Origin: CAVPMN01 sp963706425
GTDB taxonomy: Bacteria > Actinomycetota > Acidimicrobiia > Acidimicrobiales > Acidimicrobilacustridaceae
Reading direction: 5' to 3'
DNA length: 64,000 bases
NCBI GenBank assembly: GCA_963706425.1
Contig: CAVPMN010000020.1
Location: forward strand, 1,054,001 to 1,118,000
Both the position numbers and the translations under genes were made by a program. Under the pieces are notes generated by a model. That model did not search any database, was not told where the DNA came from, and was given only the letters and a program-made list of their open reading frames with translations. Shown here piece after piece: positions 1 through 8,012 of this stretch (the stretch's first letter is position 1; the number at the start of each line of letters is the position of its first letter).

Positions 1-156
1 GAAGTGGTGCTCGGGACACCACACGTACTTCACGCCCGTGCGGTCGCCGGCGATGCCGATCTCGACGTTGCGCATGATGCGCTTGTGCTCGGCCTGGGGA
101 TCGACGTCGCGCTCGTATCGCGGGACGAAGAGTTGGGCGAACATGCCGAATTCCAT
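1..156 (-). CDS. LLM-class flavin/F420-dependent oxidoreductase, N-terminal part
   Basis: Only the first 52 codons are present and the gene runs off the left edge. The protein opens with a beta strand (MEFGMFAQLFVP) and the visible part ends in a W-C-P-E-H-H-F motif, both typical of the luciferase-like TIM-barrel family that uses F420 or FMN. The ATG at 154-156 is the only sensible start. A near-match to a KstR-type palindrome lies about 65 bases upstream. Four other LLM genes occur in the window, several with the same kind of upstream site. The substrate cannot be assigned. Confidence 0.8.
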   Translation of the reverse strand, partial: MEFGMFAQLFVPRYERDVDPQAEHKRIMRNVEIGIAGDRTGVKYVWCPEHHF

Positions 157-221
157 GCCAGGTCCTTTCGCTACGACCCGCCGCCACCGCTCTGGCAGCG
201 CGATCGGGGCATCCGCAAAAC

Positions 222-235
222 TGTAACAGGTTCTC
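222..235. promoter_or_regulatory. KstR-type palindrome (imperfect)
   Basis: The sequence TGTAACAGGTTCTC fits TnnAACnnGTTnnA except at the last base. It sits upstream of the partial LLM gene and closely resembles the site at 13967-13980. The operator role is inferred. Confidence 0.4.
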
Positions 236-325
236 GTTTCTTGGTCGAGAGCGGTGACGGGTGACGGGTGATGCGACCGGCGTACTGCCAACCGGCCAGC
301 CGACGGCCAGTCGCACTGCAGCCGG

Positions 326-1660
326 TCACACGGCGGCCGCTCCCCCGGTCCAGGCCACCACGTCGCCGGCCACCTCGACCAGCAGCCGGGTCTCGTCGAA
401 GTCGACCGGCACGGGCAGCAGTTTGACCCCCGGCTCGGCGAACGACCCCGCCAGGCGGTCGGCGTGGTCGCTCGCCGCCGTCAACGGCCGAGCCGCTCGG
501 CCCGATCGAACGGAAGCGTCCGCCCCCCACACCTCCACGCTGATGGTCGAGCCCCAGTGCTCGGCGAGGGCCAGCAGCTCGACCGTGGCCGGATCGGGAG
601 GATCGCTCACCACCGCCACCGCAGTCCGCTCGTCGAGTGCCGCCACCATGGCGGCGGCGACCGCGAACCCGCGCCCGCCGATGCTCGGCACCACCACGCT
701 GCCGGGCTCGGTGGTGGGGAACGCTCTGGCCACCCACAACCCGGCCGGGCCAGGGTCGGCGCACACGAGCGCGCCCGGCGGGCGGGCAGCCGCGAGGCCC
801 CCGGCTGCACGAGCCGGGCTCAGCGGGACGATGTCGGCGGTATATCGATCGGCGAGCGCAGCCGACAAGCGCGTGTAGAGCGGCGGGCGGGGCGGCGTGG
901 AGGCAGGCTCCTCCCACCGCCACGCGAGCGCTGCCAGCTGCCACGGCTCGACCTCGAGGATCTGCCCGTGGGCCCAACGCTCCCTCGGCGACTCGAGAGG
1001 ATCGACGCCCACCACCACGACCAGTTCGGCCTCGCCGAAGCCGGCCAGGTCGAAGTCGTCCGCCTGCAGCCCGGCGGTGCCGAGGTGGAACGGGCTGTCC
1101 CACGGGAACACGCCCTTCGCCCCCCACGTGTTGACCACGCCGAAGCCCGATTGCTCGGCGAAGGCACGCAGGGCATCGACGAAACCACCCCGGACCACGC
1201 CCGGTCCGGCCAGCACGAGAGCTCGGAACGACGCCAGGCTCGGCGAGAGCGCCAGCATCTCGCCGTCGGAGTCGTCGAGCCGGATCGGCCCCACATCGGT
1301 GGGCGCCGGCGCGTCGAGATCGAGCCTCAGCTCGATCTCGATCGACGCGTGCACCCGGCCGAACGTCCATCCCGCGATCACCGCCGGCAGCGCGGCGGCG
1401 TCGTCGACCACGATGGGCTCGGCCAGCGCGAAGGGCTGGGAGCCGAGGCGCAGCCGGCCCCCGGGCAGCAACGCCACCCCGGGCCCGCGACCGATACGGC
1501 CCGCGGCATCGGCGAGCAGCACGGCCAGCTCCGGATCGGCCACCGACACGTGAGCCAGGCCCGGGATGCGCCGGATGCCCGAGTCGGGCGACCCGAAGAC
1601 CCGATCGGCACCCACCGCCGCCAGGCACCGCCCGAGCAGCTCGCCGATCGTCTGGTTCAT
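326..1660 (-). CDS. Degenerate thiamine-diphosphate enzyme-like protein
   Basis: This 444-residue protein has the three-part layout of acetolactate-synthase-like ThDP enzymes: an N-terminal PYR-like part (GELLGRCLAAVGADRVFG), a middle part near residues 150-215 containing NTWGAKGVFPWDS, and a C-terminal PP-like part near residues 290-350. It is about 100 residues shorter than usual. The region where the Mg/ThDP-binding GDG motif should be reads SDPPDP, so cofactor binding may be lost. It starts four bases after the upstream SDR gene ends, so the two are almost certainly co-transcribed under the operator at 2607-2621. A link to steroid or lipid catabolism is inferred from that context only. 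Confidence 0.6.
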   Translation of the reverse strand: MNQTIGELLGRCLAAVGADRVFGSPDSGIRRIPGLAHVSVADPELAVLLADAAGRIGRGPGVALLPGGRLRLGSQPFALAEPIVVDDAAALPAVIAGWTFGRVHASIEIELRLDLDAPAPTDVGPIRLDDSDGEMLALSPSLASFRALVLAGPGVVRGGFVDALRAFAEQSGFGVVNTWGAKGVFPWDSPFHLGTAGLQADDFDLAGFGEAELVVVVGVDPLESPRERWAHGQILEVEPWQLAALAWRWEEPASTPPRPPLYTRLSAALADRYTADIVPLSPARAAGGLAAARPPGALVCADPGPAGLWVARAFPTTEPGSVVVPSIGGRGFAVAAAMVAALDERTAVAVVSDPPDPATVELLALAEHWGSTISVEVWGADASVRSGRAARPLTAASDHADRLAGSFAEPGVKLLPVPVDFDETRLLVEVAGDVVAWTGGAAAV

Positions 1661-1664
1661 CGAT

Positions 1665-2576
1665 TCAGTAGCGCAGGCCTGGGGCGCGGCTCTTGAAGAT
1701 GTCGGCGTTCATCAGGGCGGTGAGCTCGGCCGCGTCCCATCGCTGGCCGGCCTTGCGGATCGTGTTGCCGTTGCTCCAGCCCTCCATGAGCACGATCTCG
1801 TCCTTCACGGCGCGGATGACCTGGCCGGTGACGTGCGCGGCCTTGTCGCTCGCCAGCCACGCGACGAGCGGTGACGCCAGCGACGGGTCCATCGGGTCCC
1901 ATTCGGTGAACTCGTCGGGCTCCTTGGCCTCGATGCCCGCGCCCGGGATCGACGCCGCCATGCGGGTGGCGCCGGCGGGCCCGATGGCGTTCACCGTGAT
2001 GCCCATGCGGAACACTTCGAGACTCACGGTCTGAGTGAACGCGGCGATGCCGGCCTTGGCCGCGGTGTAGTTGGCCTGGCCGAAGTTGCCCACCAGACCG
2101 GCGCCCGACGTGGTGTTGATGATGCGACCGGTGCTGACGTCCTCGCCCGCCTTGTTGAGCGCCCGCCAGTGGTTCACGGCATGGTGGGTCGGCGCGAACG
2201 TGCCCTTGAGATGGACGCGGATGACCTTGTCCCAGTCGTCTTCGGTCATGCCCCAGATCGTGGCGTCGCGCGCGATGCCGGCGTTGTTGACCACGATGTC
2301 GAGCCGCCCGAACAGCTCGACGGCCTGATCGATCATGCGCTTGGCGCCTTCGTAGTCGGCCACGTCCTCGTAGTTGGCGGCCGCCTTGCCGCCGCGCGAT
2401 TCGACCAGGTCGACCGTGAGATCGGCGTCGCGGCCGGCGCCCTCACCCTGCAGCGAGGCGCCCAGGTCGTTGACGAGCACCATCGCGCCTTCCTTGGCCA
2501 GCTCGAGGGCGTGCCCCCGGCCGATGCCGTGGCCGGCACCCGTGACGATGGCCACCCGGCCGTCGAGCAGTCCCAT
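1665..2576 (-). CDS. SDR dehydrogenase of the HSD17B4/Hsd4A type (3-hydroxyacyl-CoA dehydrogenase-like)
   Basis: This 303-residue short-chain dehydrogenase has the NAD-binding TGAGHGIG motif near residue 12, then LVNDLG, NNAG, a catalytic serine in TSGAG and the YTAAK catalytic pair. The combination of GRVAIVTGAG with VNDLG and the length near 300 residues is characteristic of the dehydrogenase domain of peroxisomal multifunctional enzyme and of mycobacterial Hsd4A, which oxidise 3-hydroxyacyl-CoA intermediates. It heads a two-gene operon with the ThDP-like protein. The CTGAYG palindrome lies about 30 bases upstream of the ATG. The exact substrate is unknown. Confidence 0.85.
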   Translation of the reverse strand: MGLLDGRVAIVTGAGHGIGRGHALELAKEGAMVLVNDLGASLQGEGAGRDADLTVDLVESRGGKAAANYEDVADYEGAKRMIDQAVELFGRLDIVVNNAGIARDATIWGMTEDDWDKVIRVHLKGTFAPTHHAVNHWRALNKAGEDVSTGRIINTTSGAGLVGNFGQANYTAAKAGIAAFTQTVSLEVFRMGITVNAIGPAGATRMAASIPGAGIEAKEPDEFTEWDPMDPSLASPLVAWLASDKAAHVTGQVIRAVKDEIVLMEGWSNGNTIRKAGQRWDAAELTALMNADIFKSRAPGLRY

Positions 2577-2606
2577 GATTCCTCGTTCCTCCGCTGCGTC
2601 TCGTTC

Positions 2607-2621
2607 CTGATGAGCCGTCAG
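2607..2621. promoter_or_regulatory. CTGAYG-N3-CGTCAG operator, copy 1
   Basis: CTGATGAGCCGTCAG is a palindrome about 30 bases upstream of the SDR start. It is one of eight copies in the window, all next to lipid-catabolic genes or the TetR gene. Confidence 0.7.
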
Positions 2622-2660
2622 ATCCTAGCGACCCGGGCGCGCGCCGCCCCAACCTGTCTG

Positions 2661-2800
2661 GGGCCAGTACCCCCGGTCGCCCCGCAAGCGGGGGCCAGTA
2701 CCCCCTGGTCGCCCCCACAAGCGGGGGCTCCTGTCCCCTGGGTCGCCCCCGCAAGCGGGGGCTCCTGTCCCCTGGGTCGCCCCCGCAAGCGGGGGCTCCT
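2661..2800. repeat. Tandem array of a 34-bp hairpin unit (about four copies)
   Basis: Four copies of a core GGTCGCCCC(C)GCAAGCGGGGGC begin at 2675, 2707, 2741 and 2775, with spacings of 32, 34 and 34 bases. Each core folds into a CCCCCG-CAAG-CGGGGG hairpin. The linkers are also conserved (TCCTGTCCCCTG or close), so this is a true tandem repeat and not a CRISPR. It fills the roughly 310-base gap between the divergent SDR gene and the membrane-protein gene. A truncated GGCGACC fragment follows near 2820. No gene is seen in the gap. Confidence 0.85.
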
Positions 2801-2888
2801 TGCACTGGGTGTGAAACTGGGCGACCCTGGAGTGACTTGGGGCACGTCCCTTTGACGCGCCCGCACCTTTCCCAAGGGGGACCCCCAC

Positions 2889-4517
2889 ATGGCCGCCACG
2901 GTCGAGGCGACACCGCCATCCGAGCAGCACCACGACACCCCGAGCTACAGCCTGCCGGCCCGTGCCCTGCTGGCTGCGTTCTCGTTGTGCGCCGGCGTCG
3001 TGCACCTGGTGATGGTGCCCCAACACGCCCAGATGGGTGCGCTCGAGGGTTGGGCCTTCGCCATCATGGGCTGGTTCCAGATCCTCACGGCCGTCGCCCT
3101 GCTCGCCCGGCCGAGCAAGCGACTGCTCGAAGCCGTCATCGTGTTCAACCTCGCCGTGATCGCCATCTGGGTGTGGAGTCGCACCGCGGGCCTGCCGGTG
3201 GGTGCCCACGCCGGCGAGCCCGAGGACGCCGCCACGGTCGACCAGCTCACCACGGTGTTCGAATCGCTGCTCGTCGTGGGCTCTGGCGCCCTGCTCTGGC
3301 GTCCGCAGCTCGGCGCCAAGGTCACCGACGGCGTGCTCGCGGTGGTGTCGATCGTGCCGGTGCTGGCCCTGGTGGCCACCTCGTTCGCCCTCGCCGATCC
3401 CGAGACCGCCACCCACGCCCACGACGATGAGGCTGCTGCCGATCACCACGCCGGTGACACCGCCACCCACGATGTCGACATGGCTGCCATCGCCTCGCAG
3501 CGCTGCGACCTCGACATCAACCCCGCCGCCTACTGGAACGAGACCACCCTGGCGGGCATCGACAACGTGATGGGCGGCAACCACGGCGACACCGCCGATT
3601 CGGGTCACGGCCACGGCGCCACCAGCGGTGTCGAGATCCAGGGCTCGGCCGAGCTCGACAAGCTCATCGCCGCCACCACCAAAGAAGGCGGCGAGACCAA
3701 AGATGCCGCCGTCGTCGTGGAGCTGTCGAAGGTGTCCGACGAGACCTACCGCGAGTGGCTCAAGTGGCTCCCCAGCTACTCGGGCAGCGGCGCGCACACC
3801 AGCACGGGCGCGGCCAGTGGCGACGACAACCACGGCATGGGTGGCCACCTCGGCCCGCAGCCGTGGCAGGCCATGACCGACCCGGCCCAGTGCGATCAGC
3901 TCAAGGCCGAGCTGGCCCTCGCCCGCGACGTCGCCATGAAGTACCCCACCGCAGCCGACGCCACCAAGGCCGGGTGGATCCGGGTGACGCCGTTCGTGCC
4001 CGGCATCGCCGCCCACTACATGAACTTCGGCTATGTCGACGGTGAGTTCGACATCGAAGAGCCCGAGATGCTGCTCTACGACGGCGACGGCCCCGAGGCC
4101 GCCATGATCGGGCTCTCCTATTACGTCGTGCACGACAGCGACACCGAGCCGACACAGGGCTTCACCGGGCCCAACGACCACTTCCACCGTCACACCGGGC
4201 TGTGCATCGGGGCGGGCGGCGTCATCGGCGACAGTGACACCACGGCCGAGGAGTGCGCCGCCATCGGAGGCCGCAAGGCGGCCGGCGCCGGCGGCTGGAT
4301 GAACCACGTCTGGATCGTGCCCGGCTGCGAGAGCCCGTGGGGCATGTTCTCGGGTGCCAGCCCGCTGCTCGATCGCACCATGGCCGACAATTCCGGCAAG
4401 AAGGGTCCGGGCTGCGCCGGCAGCGGGGTGCTCGACCGCTACGACCTGAGCCCGGGCGCCCAGACCAACACACCCACCACGGTGTGGGGCGGCAGCGAGT
4501 CTGCGGCCGGCGGCTGA
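2889..4517 (+). CDS. His-rich multi-pass membrane protein of unknown function
   Basis: The 542-residue protein has about five hydrophobic segments in its first 170 residues (near 27-47, 54-73, 81-99, 120-138 and 147-167). A His/Asp-rich linker follows (HAHDDEAAADHHAGD, then HGHGATSG), and then a soluble domain of about 340 residues. That domain contains HFHRHTGLC, a conserved-looking GWMNHVWIVPGCESPWGMFS stretch and several cysteines. The histidine clusters suggest metal binding, but I do not recognise the family. The ATG follows an AAGGGGG ribosome-binding stretch. The gene is convergent with a DUF305 gene, a family often tied to metal handling. Confidence 0.75.
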   Translation: MAATVEATPPSEQHHDTPSYSLPARALLAAFSLCAGVVHLVMVPQHAQMGALEGWAFAIMGWFQILTAVALLARPSKRLLEAVIVFNLAVIAIWVWSRTAGLPVGAHAGEPEDAATVDQLTTVFESLLVVGSGALLWRPQLGAKVTDGVLAVVSIVPVLALVATSFALADPETATHAHDDEAAADHHAGDTATHDVDMAAIASQRCDLDINPAAYWNETTLAGIDNVMGGNHGDTADSGHGHGATSGVEIQGSAELDKLIAATTKEGGETKDAAVVVELSKVSDETYREWLKWLPSYSGSGAHTSTGAASGDDNHGMGGHLGPQPWQAMTDPAQCDQLKAELALARDVAMKYPTAADATKAGWIRVTPFVPGIAAHYMNFGYVDGEFDIEEPEMLLYDGDGPEAAMIGLSYYVVHDSDTEPTQGFTGPNDHFHRHTGLCIGAGGVIGDSDTTAEECAAIGGRKAAGAGGWMNHVWIVPGCESPWGMFSGASPLLDRTMADNSGKKGPGCAGSGVLDRYDLSPGAQTNTPTTVWGGSESAAGG

Positions 4518-4547
4518 CCCGTCCGACCAGCACCTCGCGGCATCAGG

Positions 4548-5207
4548 TCAGGACTCGTGGCCGAGCCGTCGCAACACCTGGCTGTATTCGTTGACCTCGA
4601 TGGCCTGGTTGCGCGCCATGCGCTCAGCCAACGCGACCACCGACGGGTTCGAGCCATAGGCAGCCTGCCACTCGGCCATGTGCACCCCACCGGCGTGATG
4701 ATTGCGCATCAGCTCGAGGAACAACCGGTCTGACTCCGCGCCCGACGCAGCCGCGAGCTCGTCCATCTGTGCCTCGGTCGCCATGCCCGGCATCTCGCTG
4801 GCGGGCGTGGCCATGTTCATCCACGCCATGCTCACTCGCTGCGGATCGGGCTCGGGGGCGCTCTCCCCACCGAGGGCGAGCATGGTCTCCATGATGCCGA
4901 GCTCTTTGCGCTGTAGCACCACCACCTCGGTGGCGAACTGTCGGGTGACGGGGTCGCTGCCGTTGGCCAGCTGCAGCAACGCCATCTCGACCGCCTGGTC
5001 GTGATGCTCACTCATGTCGACCAGGAAACCGACATCCGTGGGACTGAGCGCGGTGGTCTCGTCGTCGCCCCGTGTGCCGATGACATAGCCCACCGCCCCG
5101 ACCAGGAAAACGAGAGCCAGCCCGACGGTCAGCCACCACCCCATCGACGTGAACGTGGCGCGGTCGACCTCCTGAGCCGTGTCGCCCGACTCAGGCACGC
5201 TGGTCAA
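4548..5207 (-). CDS. DUF305 family membrane-anchored protein
   Basis: The 219-residue protein has one membrane anchor near residues 24-44 followed by a DUF305 domain. The paired histidine motifs of the family are visible as SEHHDQAVEMA and RNHHAGGVHMAEW, in a methionine-rich helical bundle. DUF305 proteins are often found with copper or other metal-stress genes, but no biochemical function is firmly known. The start is a TTG whose last bases overlap the TGA stop of the upstream acyl-CoA ligase (TTGA), implying translational coupling. This is the last gene of that two-gene unit and is convergent with the His-rich membrane gene. Confidence 0.85.
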   Translation of the reverse strand: MTSVPESGDTAQEVDRATFTSMGWWLTVGLALVFLVGAVGYVIGTRGDDETTALSPTDVGFLVDMSEHHDQAVEMALLQLANGSDPVTRQFATEVVVLQRKELGIMETMLALGGESAPEPDPQRVSMAWMNMATPASEMPGMATEAQMDELAAASGAESDRLFLELMRNHHAGGVHMAEWQAAYGSNPSVVALAERMARNQAIEVNEYSQVLRRLGHES

Positions 5208-6751
5208 CTCTGACGATTGGGTTGGCTGTCGCGATATCGGTCCTGCAACTCACGCTTGAGGATCTTGCCAGCTGGATTGCGAGGAATGGCGTCGACCACC
5301 TCGAGCTGCTCGGGAACCTTGATGATCATGAGGCCCTCGTCCTTCAGAAACGCGGCCATCTCGTCGAACTCCAGCGGCTCGGCGCCTTCGGCGGTGGCCA
5401 CCACCGCGCACACCCGCTCGCCGCTGCGTGCGTCGGGCAGGCCGATCACCGCCACGTCGGCGACCTTCGGATGGCGGTAGAGGTGGTCCTCCACCTCTTT
5501 GGCTGACACGTTCTCGCCCTTGCGGATGATGATGTCCTTCAGGCGGCCGGTGATCGTCAGCATGTTGCGCTCGTTGAGCACGCCGAGATCGCCGGTGCGG
5601 AAGTAGCCCTCGTCGTCGAACGCCTCTTCGTCGAGGGCGACGTCGAGGTAGCCGAGCATGAGTTGGGGCGCCTTGGCCCGCACCTCGCCCTCCTCGCCGA
5701 CACCGGCCACGGTGCCGTCGGTCTTCACGAGCTTGAGCACCACGCCCGGCATGGGCGATCCCTCGGAGTTCGCCAGGTCCTCGTCGTCGTCGTCGACCGA
5801 CGCCATGGTGAGGATCGGTGCCTCGGTGAGGCCGTAGCCCGAGAGGATGCCGGCCGACTGCGGGAAGCCTTCTTTCATCTCGTAGTGGAGCGCGGGCGGC
5901 TTGGGCGCGCCCCCACCCGGGAAGCCGCGGACCTGCGTGAAGATCGGCGCATCGGCCGAACGCTGCGCGGCCAGGTAGACCTGATGGAACACCGTGCCCG
6001 AGCCCGCCAGGGTGACGCCCTCACGGTCGAGCACCTCGACCACCTGATCGGGCACGAAGGCCTGGAACAAGATGTTGGGCATCGCCGTCATCAGGCTGGT
6101 GAACAGCCAGGTGATGCCTCCGATGTGCGGGAAGGGGAACGCCAACGCGTTGCGGTCGTCGGCGGTGACGGCCAGCCGCTCGGCCATGCCCTTGGCCACC
6201 GCGTGGATCGTCTCGTCGGTGTGCTGGGCACCCTTCGGGTCGGCGGTGGTGCCCGACGTGTAGAAGAGCCAGCGCACCTCGTTGCCGCTGGTCGGCGGCG
6301 AGGGCAGCGACGACGGATCGGCCTCGGGCAGCGATCGGTCGCTCACCAGCACCTCGAGCCCGGGCGTGGTGCTCGCGATCTCGTGGGCCATGGCCTCGAA
6401 GTCGAAGCCACCGAACACGCTCGGCACCACCAGCAGCTTCGCTTTCGCCTGGCGGGCGCAGAACCCGACCTCGCGCTCGCGGTAGATGTGCAGGATGGGG
6501 TTCTGCGTGGCGCCGAGACGGGCGATGGCGGCCACGAGCAGCATCGACTCGATCCAGGTCGGGAGCTGCCAGGTGATGACGTCGCCAGGACCGATACCTC
6601 GCTCCTGCAGCGCGGCGGCCACCCGCTCGGCTCGCTCCTTGAACTCGCCGAAGGTGATCTCGCGGCCGCTCTCGTCGACCGCCATGCGCGTGTCCGGGTC
6701 GAGCTTGGCCCGCGCCTCGACCAGCTCCCACAGCGTGCGACCCTCGAGCAT
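5204..6751 (-). CDS. Acyl-CoA synthetase (AMP-forming), possible steroid-ring ligase
   Basis: This intact 515-residue adenylate-forming enzyme activates a carboxylic acid through an acyl-AMP intermediate and transfers it to CoA. Motifs visible in order are the P-loop YTSGTTADPKG, the A5 motif GYGLTEAP, the hinge GYFRTGDLG and the A8/A10 region GRLKDIIIRKGENVS and NPAGKILKREL. It is the only one of the two ligases in the window whose promoter carries the CTGAYG operator. It is therefore the better candidate for the HIP-CoA ligase role played by FadD3 in mycobacteria. That assignment is inference from regulation, because the sequence is not obviously a FadD3 orthologue. Confidence 0.85.
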   Translation of the reverse strand: MLEGRTLWELVEARAKLDPDTRMAVDESGREITFGEFKERAERVAAALQERGIGPGDVITWQLPTWIESMLLVAAIARLGATQNPILHIYREREVGFCARQAKAKLLVVPSVFGGFDFEAMAHEIASTTPGLEVLVSDRSLPEADPSSLPSPPTSGNEVRWLFYTSGTTADPKGAQHTDETIHAVAKGMAERLAVTADDRNALAFPFPHIGGITWLFTSLMTAMPNILFQAFVPDQVVEVLDREGVTLAGSGTVFHQVYLAAQRSADAPIFTQVRGFPGGGAPKPPALHYEMKEGFPQSAGILSGYGLTEAPILTMASVDDDDEDLANSEGSPMPGVVLKLVKTDGTVAGVGEEGEVRAKAPQLMLGYLDVALDEEAFDDEGYFRTGDLGVLNERNMLTITGRLKDIIIRKGENVSAKEVEDHLYRHPKVADVAVIGLPDARSGERVCAVVATAEGAEPLEFDEMAAFLKDEGLMIIKVPEQLEVVDAIPRNPAGKILKRELQDRYRDSQPNRQS

Positions 6752-6805
6752 CGGCTCTCTCCCCCGTCGGCGTGCCACCGACCGGGCGCCGCCCGGCCGG
6801 ACAAT

Positions 6806-6820
6806 CTGATGGGCCGTCAG
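6806..6820. promoter_or_regulatory. CTGAYG-N3-CGTCAG operator, copy 2
   Basis: CTGATGGGCCGTCAG lies between the divergent acyl-CoA ligase and acylphosphatase genes, about 55-60 bases from each start. Confidence 0.7.
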
Positions 6821-6881
6821 TTTAGGCACGGCCACCTGATGCTCGGTCGGCCCGTCCCTGCCGGGCCTCGAGGCGGCTGTT

Positions 6882-7166
6882 GTGGGCCACCATGGAGCGG
6901 TGATCCGTCGGCGAGTGGTCGTGACCGGCCTGGTGCAGGGCGTCTGGTTCCGGGAGTCGTGCCGACGAGAGGCCGAGCGGCTGGGAGTGCACGGATGGGT
7001 GCGCAACCGCGCGGACGGGTCGGTCGAGGGCGTGTTCGAGGGGGACGACGAAGCGGTCGACCGTCTCGTCGAGTGGTGCCGGGTCGGCCCGCCGCAGGCG
7101 ATCGTCGCCCACGTCGAGGTGCACGACGAGTCGGCGACCGGTGAACATGGTTTCGATGTCCGCTGA
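6882..7166 (+). CDS. acyP: Acylphosphatase
   Basis: The small protein (94 residues from the GTG at 6882, 88 from the alternative GTG at 6900) carries the acylphosphatase signature GLVQGVWFRESCRREAERLG, with the phosphate-binding arginine, and the downstream GWVRNRADGSVEGVFEG block containing the catalytic asparagine. It hydrolyses acyl phosphates in the cytosol. A GAGGCGG stretch precedes the first GTG, which favours that start. The next gene starts inside its last codons. It diverges from the acyl-CoA ligase. Confidence 0.9.
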   Translation: MGHHGAVIRRRVVVTGLVQGVWFRESCRREAERLGVHGWVRNRADGSVEGVFEGDDEAVDRLVEWCRVGPPQAIVAHVEVHDESATGEHGFDVR

Positions 7167-8012
7167 TCACCCGGCCCGCGCCCTCTGGATGGCCTACGAG
7201 CCGCTGCACGCGGTGACCTACTTCGCACCCGAGTGTCGGGAGGCGGCAAAGGCCCTTGGGCTGCGCGGGTTCTGGATGGGCTACTTCGCCGGTCGGCGCC
7301 GCGCCCATGGGCGCCGTCGAGCCCGGCGTGGTCGAAGCCACCTTCTTCAACTTCCATCCCGACATGGTGCGGCGCTCGATTCCCGACGCCTGGACGTTCG
7401 CCTCGCCGCACGACGTGATCGATGGCCCGTCGCGAGGCGGCCGGGCGAGCACTGCGGCGGATCTCACCGCAGGTCGAGACTCGGCCGGCGACGCTAAACG
7501 TGCTGCTGCAAGGGTGGTCGTCGACGCGGCGTCGGGCGCCGGTCGACCGCTGTTCGCCGCCAACCGAGACCTGGCCCTGTCCGACGATCCGGTGCAATCG
7601 CTGTGGCAGCTGTGCACGGTCCTACGAGAGCACCGGGGCGACGGTCATGTCGCCGCCCTCACCTCGTCAGGCCTCGACGGATGCGAGGCCCATGTCCTGT
7701 TCGCCGCGTCCGAGGGCGTCGACCGGACGGTGTTCCTCGAGAGCCGCGGCTGGTCAGAAGCCGAGTGGGATGCCGCCGAGGAGCGACTCTCGGGCCACGG
7801 CTTGATCGATGACGGCGCGGCGACCGAACGCGGGACGTGACCTCCGCCGCGAGATCGAGCGCGCCACCGACGAGCTGTCGTGGGCGGCATGGTCGACGCT
7901 GACGGGTGACGAGCTCGACCAGCTCTCGACCGGGCTCGGTCAGATCGCGGACGAGGTGATCGCCGCTCGCGAGATCCCGTTCCCGAATCCGATGGGTCTC
8001 ACTCGGCGATGA
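7156..8012 (+). CDS. SCO6745-family protein (frameshifted in this sequence)
   Basis: The translated pieces match the actinobacterial SCO6745 family of unknown function, about 280 residues. They include LHAVTYFAPECREAA, GLRGFWMGYFAG, GAVEPGVVEATFFNFHPDM, a helical middle containing SLWQLCTVLREHRGDGH, and a C-terminal RATDELSWAAWSTLTG. The reading frame changes at least four times (near 7290, 7430, 7490 and 7840); an extra G in the GGTCG-GCGCC stretch explains the first. The ATG at 7156 overlaps the acylphosphatase stop. The family is thought to contain a degenerate helix-turn-helix, but no role is established. I read the breaks as consensus errors. Confidence 0.75.

Noticed and set aside
171..1628. 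A 485-residue minus-strand frame overlapping the ThDP-like gene
   Set aside because: Its composition is Arg/Gly/Ala-rich with no motifs, and the overlapping frame has a clear domain layout.
2661..2800. Possible CRISPR array
   Set aside because: The unit is 34 bases long and both the hairpin and the linker are conserved, so there are no unique spacers; no cas genes are near.
2625..4307. A 560-residue open frame on the minus strand opposite the His-rich membrane protein gene
   Set aside because: It is a low-complexity Gly/Val/Arg shadow of the plus-strand gene caused by high GC; the plus frame has membrane segments and a proper ribosome-binding site.
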